This document shows, piece by piece, positions 7,747 through 12,739 of a DNA stretch of 12,739 nucleotides; within the stretch, counting starts at the first letter, position 1, and each line of letters opens with the position of its first letter. The stretch covers positions 1 through 12,739 of the forward strand of contig JAOUKJ010000060.1 of NCBI GenBank assembly GCA_029882675.1, read 5' to 3'. Made by a program: the position numbers and the translations under genes. This stretch comes from Cyclobacteriaceae bacterium (GTDB taxonomy: Bacteria; Bacteroidota; Bacteroidia; Cytophagales; Cyclobacteriaceae). A model generated the notes under the pieces. The model saw only the letters and a list, made by a program, of their open reading frames with translations, ran no database searches and had not been told where the DNA came from.

Positions 7747-8106
7747 TTATCTAGCTAATATCTCTTTTATCTTCGCCTGCAATTCGTCCTTCTTTGCCGG
7801 TTTATTGATAAAGGCCACAGCCCCTAAGTCCATACACTTCTTTTTTATCGATTCCTGAATATCAGCTGATAAAACAATCACGGGGCTTCTATTTTCAGCC
7901 TCCAGTAATTTCTCAAGTACCTCTGTGCCATTCATTTCAGGCATCAGCAAATCCATAATTACAACATCCGGGTTTTGCGTTAAAATGGCATTCAACCCTT
8001 CAGTACTACTGGCTATGGGAATTACTTCATGCCCCAATTCCGAAACAATATCAGAAACCACCTTGCGCTGGAAAAAAGAATCATCAATAACTAAAATCTT
8101 ACTCAT
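7747..8106 (-). CDS. Single-domain CheY-like response regulator
   Basis: From the chosen start (MSKILVIDD, ATG at 8106) the protein is 119 residues, the usual size of a lone receiver domain. It has the acidic pair D8/D9, phospho-acceptor D52 (VVIMDLLMPEMNG), the switch Ser at S80 (VLSAD) and conserved K102 followed by P103 (INKP). There is no output domain, so it must act by protein-protein contact or pass phosphate onward. A longer frame opens at 8148, but its 14 extra residues (MLIINSSFLTQNII) precede the first beta strand and match nothing in the fold; neither start has a clear Shine-Dalgarno. It heads the operon with the CheC phosphatase and PAS kinase, and its stop codon abuts the next ATG. 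A typical role would be a phosphate-controlled adaptor dephosphorylated by the neighbouring CheC. The downstream target cannot be read from this window. Confidence 0.93.
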   Translation of the reverse strand: MSKILVIDDSFFQRKVVSDIVSELGHEVIPIASSTEGLNAILTQNPDVVIMDLLMPEMNGTEVLEKLLEAENRSPVIVLSADIQESIKKKCMDLGAVAFINKPAKKDELQAKIKEILAR

Positions 8107-8276
8107 AATAATGTTTTGTGTTAAAAAAGACGAATTAATAATCAACATTCAATAGCAATCATCAGTAACACCTTCCGAACCAGCAATATAGCAAATTAAC
8201 TAAATCTCCTGCTTATATAAAAATTCAATTATCCAATTATACCACAAAATTCAACTATTAACCACTGCCAACTTAT

Positions 8277-8309
8277 TTGATGCAATCAATGTGATGTTAC
8301 TTAACTTTA
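8277..8309 (+). promoter_or_regulatory. Weak candidate promoter for the PLDc_N-like gene
   Basis: TAACTTTA (8302-8309) differs at one position from the Bacteroidota -7 element TAnnTTTG, and a TTG at 8277-8279 lies 22 nt upstream. The resulting leader would be only about ten bases before the ATG at 8325. It sits in the divergent spacer shared with the receiver/CheC/kinase operon, for which I found no convincing promoter on the other strand. Confidence 0.3.
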
Positions 8310-8324
8310 ACAACAAAAACCGGA

Positions 8325-8678
8325 ATGAGTTACAATACTAAAATTTTTTTAGGCATTTTGACTGTCATTCCATTGATCCTGGCAGGCATTATACTTACCA
8401 CTGTTTTTGGGATTTTAATCGGAATCCTGGGTGAGATCCCTGCCGGATATGCCACTGACACTGCATTTATGATCAGTAACATGTTCGTTATTATCGGCAT
8501 GGCGGTTGCGGCCGGTACCCTAAGCCTGGCGTTGTTGATCTATTATATTATCCATGTGGTAAATAACAAACACCTTGATAATAATACGCAGATAATATGG
8601 ATTCTCATCCTGCTTTTCTTCAGCGCAGTGGGAAGTATTGTTTATTGGTACATGAATATCTGGCGGGAGGGTCAGTGA
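8325..8678 (+). CDS. Small three-helix membrane protein with PLDc_N-like C-terminus
   Basis: This 117-residue protein is almost entirely membrane-embedded: helices at about 8-36, 46-77 and 88-109, with a polar loop (NNKHLDNNTQ) before the third. The last segment, IIWILILLFFSAVGSIVYWY, resembles the PLDc_N domain (a Trp-Ile-Leu helix followed by G-x-Ile-x-Tyr-Trp) found at the N-terminus of cardiolipin synthases and in small stand-alone membrane proteins. No phospholipase HKD motif is present, so it is not a cardiolipin synthase itself. It stands alone, divergent from the receiver operon and convergent with the chemoreceptor gene, with a hairpin 25 bp past its stop. Function is unknown; a membrane or envelope role is inference only. 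Confidence 0.75.
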   Translation: MSYNTKIFLGILTVIPLILAGIILTTVFGILIGILGEIPAGYATDTAFMISNMFVIIGMAVAAGTLSLALLIYYIIHVVNNKHLDNNTQIIWILILLFFSAVGSIVYWYMNIWREGQ

Positions 8679-8703
8679 AAAACGATTAACCCTGCTTTGG
8701 CGA

Positions 8704-8740
8704 CCTCAAACTGAGTGCTGTTTGAGGCTTTCCTCTTTTG
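8704..8740 (+). terminator. Probable intrinsic terminator of the PLDc_N-like gene
   Basis: CCTCAAAC (8704-8711) and GTTTGAGG (8720-8727) form a perfect 8-bp stem with an 8-nt loop, followed by a pyrimidine-rich tract (CTTTCCTCTTTT). It begins 25 bp after the stop codon at 8678, the right place and orientation for a Rho-independent terminator. The T-run is interrupted by C residues, so efficiency may be modest. Confidence 0.6.
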
Positions 8741-9007
8741 ACAGAATAACAATTTCACAGACAAGTGAAGCCATTCGGCATTCATTTCATCTGTAAGTCC
8801 CATAACAATATAACCCAAATGGAATTTGTAGTGAGGCTCAAAAAGGCAATAAAGAAGTGTGATTTGGCCGTTTTGGAGCAGAGGCATAAGAACTACTATG
8901 GTGAGTAGCAAATTATGCGTTTTTGCAATGTTTTTGAGCAGTAATAGAATTCCTGTTGCATAATCCGGGTTTTAAATCACAACAGCGCATTTCTATAAAA
9001 GAATAAT

Positions 9008-9038
9008 AAAAAAAGGCCCGAAATAAATATTCCGGGCC
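9008..9038 (-). terminator. Intrinsic terminator of the chemoreceptor gene
   Basis: On the minus strand a GC-rich stem (GGCCCG at 9038-9033 pairing with CGGGCC at 9020-9015, extendable by A-T pairs with a one-base bulge) is followed directly by seven T residues (9014-9008). This is a classic Rho-independent terminator, about 150 bp past the chemoreceptor stop codon, so the transcript would carry an unusually long 3' tail that includes the tandem repeat at 9081-9116. Confidence 0.8.
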
Positions 9039-9080
9039 CGATTGTTTATGACATCCAATCAATAAACAACCCAACTTTCT

Positions 9081-9116
9081 TTAGATGTTAGATATTAGAT
9101 GTTAGATATTAGATGT
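9081..9116. repeat. 14-bp tandem repeat (about 2.6 copies)
   Basis: The unit TTAGATGTTAGATA occurs at 9081-9094 and 9095-9108, then a partial copy TTAGATGT at 9109-9116. The unit itself is built from 6-8 base near-repeats (TTAGATGT/TTAGATAT). It runs into GAGTAGTGAGACGG and a G-rich tail. AGATGTTAGAT/GTGAG-like strings are recurrent intergenic filler in some Cytophagales genomes to my recollection, so it may be one copy of a dispersed family. Confidence 0.75.
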
Positions 9117-9184
9117 GAGTAGTGAGACGGTGTGGGGGTGAGTGATTGGGAAAAGGAACGCCTAACGTCTACTTTATTTATTTT

Positions 9185-10876
9185 TTAAAAGCTCTCATAA
9201 TCACTATCTAACTTATCTTTACCTCCCAGGTTCACCTCGATGCCTTTTACCTTGCTGTCTGGCAAAGCCATGGTTTTCTTCGATGTGAAAACAGGTGTGG
9301 CTTGTATCTGCTTTTTTGTTTGATGGCTATAAGTACCTTTTCTACTTGTGCTCACATTTCCAATATTAAAATATGAAACCGTGTCCTTCAATGTCAGTGC
9401 CTGGCTATTGAGCTCTTCACTGGTTGCGGCCAGTTCTTCCGCACTGGCGGCATTTTGTTGCACCACCTGATTCAGTTGTTGAATAGCGGAGTTTACCTGG
9501 TCTGCCCCACTATTCATTTCTGTATTTGATGCCGAAATCTCCTGTATAAGCTCCGACGTTTTCTGAATGTCGGGTACAATAAGGGAAAGGGTATCACCTG
9601 CTTTCCGGGCAATATCAACACTATTCTTGGATACACCATCTATCTCAGCAGCAGCCTGTTGACTCCGCTCAGCGAGCTTACGCACTTCTGCTGCCACCAC
9701 AGCAAATCCTTTTCCATGCTCACCGGCGCGCGCGGCTTCTACAGCCGCATTCAGGGCCAGCAAGTTCGTTTGCCGTGAAATCTCACCGATGATGCCTATC
9801 TTGTCTGCAATCGTACGCATGGTGGTTACCGTCTCTTCTACCGCCTGATTACCTTGTTTAATATCATCAGCGGCCTTCCGCGCAATTCTCTCTGTTTCTT
9901 TGGAGTTGTCGGCACTTTGCTGAATATTGGCCGTCATCTCTTCCATAGACGAAGAAACTTCCTCAGCACTGCTGGCCTGTTCGGTAGAGCCCTCAGACAT
10001 CTGCTGCGATGATTGGTTCATCTCCGTACTCGCCGTAGCTATCTGATCAGAAGCCGTGATTACAGATCCGATCACCTCTTTCAATTTCTCGATCATTATC
10101 CGAAGACTCATCACCGCCTGGCCTACTTCATCCTTTGATTCGCGTTGTTTAAAGGTCACTGTCAGATCTCCTGCGGCCAATTCGTCAATCACCCCGACCA
10201 TCGACTGGATGGGGTTGGATATATTTGCGGCGATAAAAAATGCCAGCACTAAAGCCAATAAAACACTGACCACCCCGGCAATAGTCACCACCATGAAGGA
10301 CTGCTCACGCTCTGCATCCATGTCCGTAAGCCCCTCATCCATGGTCTGCTGAATGATGGTCTCGGCATCATCGGCCAGAGCGATGAATTTCTCAAATTCT
10401 TGATCAAAAAGGGCATCCGCCTCACTACCTGCTGCAGCAGAGGCACCTGAAATGTATTGGTTGTTGCGGGTCACAGCTGCAGCTTTAAATGACTCCAGAC
10501 TGGCGCTTACTTCATTTACCAACCTGCGCACTTCAGGATTTTTAGAAGCAATGAAAACCCCCTCATCATTTGCACCTCCATTGGCAATGGCATTGGCATA
10601 CCATATACTTTCATCCAAAAGGTCATATACTTCCTCTACATTTTCCGAATCATCGCCCCCCATGATCTCTTCAAAAAGCAGGTGGGCCTCTGTGGCCGAC
10701 AGCTTTATTTCCATGGCAGCATCACCCAGCGGGGCCAGCGCCCTGCCTACGCGATCACCTGAATCACCTACCTGGCTTACATAGTAGGCACTCAGGCCCG
10801 AAATAAGTGCCGTGATCAGGGCCATACTCCCAAAACCCAGAAACAGCTTTACCTTTATACTTAAATTTTGAAACAT
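9185..10876 (-). CDS. Methyl-accepting chemotaxis protein (transmembrane chemoreceptor)
   Basis: The 563-residue receptor has TM1 (about 10-32), a periplasmic helical sensor region (about 33-192), TM2 (about 193-217), a HAMP domain (about 216-268, containing NPIQSMVGVIDELAAGDLTV) and a long cytoplasmic coiled-coil. The signalling tip is fully recognisable at 365-400 (EISRQTNLLALNAAVEAARA, then GFAVVAAEVRKLAE), and Gln/Glu-rich methylation helices flank it. Clusters of alternating Ser/Glu such as SSAEEVSSSMEEM (302-314) are likely methylation sites. After about residue 505 comes a flexible polar linker ending in DYESF, which resembles the CheR/CheB-docking pentapeptide (NWETF in E. coli receptors). 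The sensor region has AHLLFEEIMGGD (64-75) and WYANAIANGG (92-101), a pattern I associate with a recurrent helical sensor domain, ligand unknown. It is monocistronic, with its own terminator and no adjacent che genes. It should signal through CheW/CheA encoded elsewhere. Confidence 0.96.
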   Translation of the reverse strand: MFQNLSIKVKLFLGFGSMALITALISGLSAYYVSQVGDSGDRVGRALAPLGDAAMEIKLSATEAHLLFEEIMGGDDSENVEEVYDLLDESIWYANAIANGGANDEGVFIASKNPEVRRLVNEVSASLESFKAAAVTRNNQYISGASAAAGSEADALFDQEFEKFIALADDAETIIQQTMDEGLTDMDAEREQSFMVVTIAGVVSVLLALVLAFFIAANISNPIQSMVGVIDELAAGDLTVTFKQRESKDEVGQAVMSLRIMIEKLKEVIGSVITASDQIATASTEMNQSSQQMSEGSTEQASSAEEVSSSMEEMTANIQQSADNSKETERIARKAADDIKQGNQAVEETVTTMRTIADKIGIIGEISRQTNLLALNAAVEAARAGEHGKGFAVVAAEVRKLAERSQQAAAEIDGVSKNSVDIARKAGDTLSLIVPDIQKTSELIQEISASNTEMNSGADQVNSAIQQLNQVVQQNAASAEELAATSEELNSQALTLKDTVSYFNIGNVSTSRKGTYSHQTKKQIQATPVFTSKKTMALPDSKVKGIEVNLGGKDKLDSDYESF

Positions 10877-11422
10877 AATGTATTGTTAGTTGGTGTTAAA
10901 TTCAATTGGATGTCAAAATTGTTCGTCATAATAATCTGTATAATAAAATATCAGCAAAAAGCATCTAATTATAATCGCAAAATCGATCATTAATTTTCCA
11001 AAGCAACATTAATACACATCGATGGTTATTATTTTAAGCAAATAAAACGTTTTTATTGTGGATATACAATTTATAGGGTGTTTATTTTATTTTCTTTTTT
11101 TATTTTTCATGCTTTTAATATTTTATGTCATGTTTTTTTACCCTATTATTTAAATCACACATAAAATTGAAATCTGCTATATTATTCATCAGCACAAAAC
11201 AAAAAACAGGCACTTCCGTTCCCACTCTTTCTTTCACTCATGTAAAATCAGTGCCCCTTTCCGACTTATCCATTTGCCACCAAACAGAAGGATACTTTCC
11301 TTTAATATAAAGTAACAAGACACCATTACAACCTGCGGCCTGGAATTTTATTCATAATGTCTACCTTAAAGATTAAATTATACCTATTTTGGCTCCGCAT
11401 TTTTTTTAACCTCAACCTGACG
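10877..11422. other. AT-rich divergent intergenic region with no supported gene
   Basis: This 546-bp spacer lies between the divergent chemoreceptor and ThuA/PQQ genes and presumably holds both promoters. It is strongly AT-rich, especially at 10920-11160, with T-runs at 11081-11107. One inverted repeat, AATAAAA/TTTTATT around a 3-base centre (11041-11057), is visible. I found no full TAnnTTTG element. TCCATTTG near 11269 is a one-mismatch version on the plus strand and CAATTTTG near 10920 on the minus strand, both without a well-spaced TTG. A 61-codon frame at 11125-11310 has low-complexity content and is not supported as a gene. Confidence 0.55.
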
Positions 11423-12739
11423 ATGATAAGAATTATACTTTCCGCTTTTCTGGCATTACTTATAATGGCCAATATTACTTCCTGCAATAATAATGCTTCG
11501 ACAATCCGTTTATTGGTTTTCAGCAAGACCAACGGTTTCCGGCACAAAAACATCCCGGATGGCATCAAAGCCCTCGAAAAACTAGGCCGGGAAAATGGTT
11601 ATGAGATTGTGGCCACTGAAGATTCTTCTTTATTTACTGAAGAGAACCTGAAAGGTTTTTCTGCGGTAGTATTCCTCAACACTACCGGTGATATCCTCAA
11701 CGCCAACCAACAGGCCGATTTTGAGCGGTATATACAGGCCGGTGGTGGCTTTGCAGGCATCCACTCGGCCACCGACACTGAATATGAGTGGCCCTGGTAC
11801 AACAAGCTGGTGGGTGCCTATTTCGATAGCCACCCCAAGATACAGGAGGCCAAACTAAAGGTATCCGACCATAACCACCTTTCCTCTTCTATGTTGCCGG
11901 AAGAGTGGGTACGCACAGATGAATGGTATAATTTCAAAAATTTCAACGATCAGGTCAACGTTACCATCAGCATTGACGAGACCAGCTATGAGGGTGGAAA
12001 TATGGGTGCCTCCCACCCCATGTCATGGTATCACGAGTATGATGGCGGCCGCGCCTTTTACACTGAATTCGGGCATACTTCAGAAAGTTTTGAAGAGCCG
12101 CTATATCTTCAACACATACTGGGAGGTATACAATATGCCATTGGTGAAAACAAACGCAATTATACACTGGCATCGTCAGACCGCGTGCCGCTGGAAAACC
12201 GTTTTGTACGCACAGTATTGGCTCAAAACCTGGAAGAACCCATGGAACTGGAATACCTGCCCGGAGATAAAATACTTTTTATTGAACGCCGGGGAGATAT
12301 TAAGATTTATGATTTAAAAAGCAATGTACTCAGGAATATCGACCATTTTGATGCCGCCTGGGAAAAAGGGGAAAACGGCATGCTAGGATTGGCTGTGGAT
12401 CCCGATTTTGAAAAAAACCACTGGATATACATCTATTATTCCCCCACAGAAGAAGACACCATCCAGCGGTTGTCACGTTTTGTGCTCAACGGAGAGTCCA
12501 TCGACCGGGCCAGTGAAAAAGTACTCCTCAAAGTGCCCGACACCCGCCAATGCTGTCATTCAGGCGGGTCAGTTGAATTCGGGCCTGACGGTTTGCTCTA
12601 TTTATCAGTTGGTGACAACACCAACCCCTTTGCCTCTGACGGCTATTCCCCCAGTGATGAGCAGGAAGGCCGGTTCATCTGGGATGCCCAGAAGTCAAGC
12701 GCCAACACCAACGATTTAAGGGGAAAGGTACTACGTATA
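11423..12739 (+). CDS. ThuA-domain / PQQ-type sugar dehydrogenase fusion lipoprotein (3' end beyond window)
   Basis: The frame is open for 439 codons to the window edge. The start at 11423 gives MIRIILSAFLALLIMANITS followed by Cys21, a lipoprotein signal with an Ile-Thr-Ser-Cys lipobox; an in-frame upstream ATG at 11357 would add 22 residues and spoil the signal peptide. Residues about 28-245 form a ThuA-like domain (a class I amidotransferase-like fold): GGGFAGIHSATDTEYEWPWY near 107-126, then SHP (136-138), HPMSWYHEY (198-206) and FYTEFGH (212-218). From about 260 a glucose/sorbosone dehydrogenase-like beta-propeller begins (GMLGLAVDPDF 319-329, QCCHSGGS 376-383, GDNTNPF 397-403). H379 is my inferred equivalent of the catalytic His of soluble PQQ glucose dehydrogenase. 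Such fusions are common in Bacteroidota and often continue into PKD and cytochrome c domains; here the C-terminus is unseen. It is probably envelope-anchored and oxidises a sugar or related substrate, which is not identifiable from sequence. Confidence 0.93.
   Translation, partial: MIRIILSAFLALLIMANITSCNNNASTIRLLVFSKTNGFRHKNIPDGIKALEKLGRENGYEIVATEDSSLFTEENLKGFSAVVFLNTTGDILNANQQADFERYIQAGGGFAGIHSATDTEYEWPWYNKLVGAYFDSHPKIQEAKLKVSDHNHLSSSMLPEEWVRTDEWYNFKNFNDQVNVTISIDETSYEGGNMGASHPMSWYHEYDGGRAFYTEFGHTSESFEEPLYLQHILGGIQYAIGENKRNYTLASSDRVPLENRFVRTVLAQNLEEPMELEYLPGDKILFIERRGDIKIYDLKSNVLRNIDHFDAAWEKGENGMLGLAVDPDFEKNHWIYIYYSPTEEDTIQRLSRFVLNGESIDRASEKVLLKVPDTRQCCHSGGSVEFGPDGLLYLSVGDNTNPFASDGYSPSDEQEGRFIWDAQKSSANTNDLRGKVLRI

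Larger units (their letters stand above)
8679..9184. other. Gene-free convergent intergenic region (about 0.5 kb)
   Basis: This stretch separates the 3' ends of the PLDc_N-like gene and the chemoreceptor gene. It contains a hairpin near each end of its first 360 bases (8704-8727 and 9015-9038) and a 14-bp tandem repeat (9081-9116), followed by a G-rich, GTGAG-bearing tail to about 9145. A weak inverted pair CTGTTG/CAACAG lies at 8953-8958 and 8980-8985. Short frames exist on both strands, 79 codons at 8672-8911 minus and 29 codons at 8819-8908 plus, but neither resembles a family I know. The middle part (about 8730-8990) could be a dispersed repeat or decayed mobile-element sequence; I cannot identify which. 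Confidence 0.6.

Noticed and set aside
8107..8148. Longer N-terminus for the receiver starting at 8148
   Set aside because: The extra 14 residues precede the first strand of the receiver fold and have no counterpart in single-domain regulators; MSKILVIDD is the canonical beginning.
8819..8908. 29-codon plus-strand frame (MEFVVRLKKAIKKCDLAVLE...) as a small peptide gene
   Set aside because: The peptide has plausible composition, but there is no ribosome site or promoter I can support, and it is antisense to an equally unconvincing frame; chance is the simpler explanation.
8672..8911. 79-codon minus-strand frame as a gene
   Set aside because: It runs through the terminator hairpin at 8704-8727, overlaps the end of the PLDc_N-like gene, has no family resemblance and no signal or domain.
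11041..11057. AATAAAA/TTTTATT inverted repeat as an operator or terminator
   Set aside because: A/T-only arms of seven bases in very AT-rich sequence are expected by chance, and no GC stem is present.
11125..11310. 61-codon plus-strand frame in the AT-rich spacer
   Set aside because: Composition reflects AT-rich DNA, there is no recognisable domain, and it occupies the region expected to hold the ThuA/PQQ gene's promoter.
11357..11422. Upstream in-frame start for the ThuA/PQQ protein
   Set aside because: It would place 22 residues before the lipoprotein signal peptide; the ATG at 11423 gives a normal signal with Cys at position 21.

Overview
The window looks like chromosomal DNA of a Bacteroidota bacterium, probably a Cytophagales-type organism. 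The evidence is an HYC_CC_PP-type small protein heading a CusA efflux operon, a long (1266 aa) CusA of the Bacteroidota kind, a ThuA/PQQ-dehydrogenase lipoprotein with an Ile-Thr-Ser-Cys lipobox, a TAnnTTTG-type promoter element, and start codons that mostly lack Shine-Dalgarno sequences. The species cannot be named from the sequence.

Positions 1-5763 (all minus strand) hold a copper/silver-type tripartite efflux operon. Transcribed from right to left it reads: HYC_CC_PP small periplasmic protein, CusA/CzcA-family RND pump, TolC-family outer-membrane channel, and the first 46 codons of the CusB-like periplasmic adaptor, which runs off the left edge. The pump's transmembrane-4 motif and three porter-domain methionines resemble CusA rather than the divalent-cation pumps. 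A Bacteroidota-type promoter sits just upstream of the small protein gene.

Positions 5979-8106 (minus) hold a tight three-gene signalling cassette: a single-domain CheY-like response regulator, a CheC-type phosphatase with both active-site motifs, and a soluble PAS histidine kinase. The genes are separated by 0 and 4 bp. The likely circuit is kinase to receiver to CheC-driven dephosphorylation. This compact kinase/receiver/CheC module, away from any visible cheA or cheW, is the most interesting system in the window, though each component family is known.

Positions 8325-8678 (plus) encode a small three-helix membrane protein with a PLDc_N-like C-terminus, diverging from the signalling cassette. 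It converges across a gene-free stretch (8679-9184) with a methyl-accepting chemotaxis protein (9185-10876, minus). That stretch holds two terminator-like hairpins, a 14-bp tandem repeat and unexplained sequence. The chemoreceptor ends in a linker plus a DYESF tail resembling the CheR-docking pentapeptide.

Positions 10877-11422 are AT-rich and gene-free. From 11423 to the right edge (plus) runs a lipoprotein with an N-terminal ThuA domain fused to a PQQ-type sugar dehydrogenase propeller. It is truncated by the window end and was identified by translating the sequence directly. There are no tRNA or rRNA genes, CRISPR arrays or intact insertion sequences.
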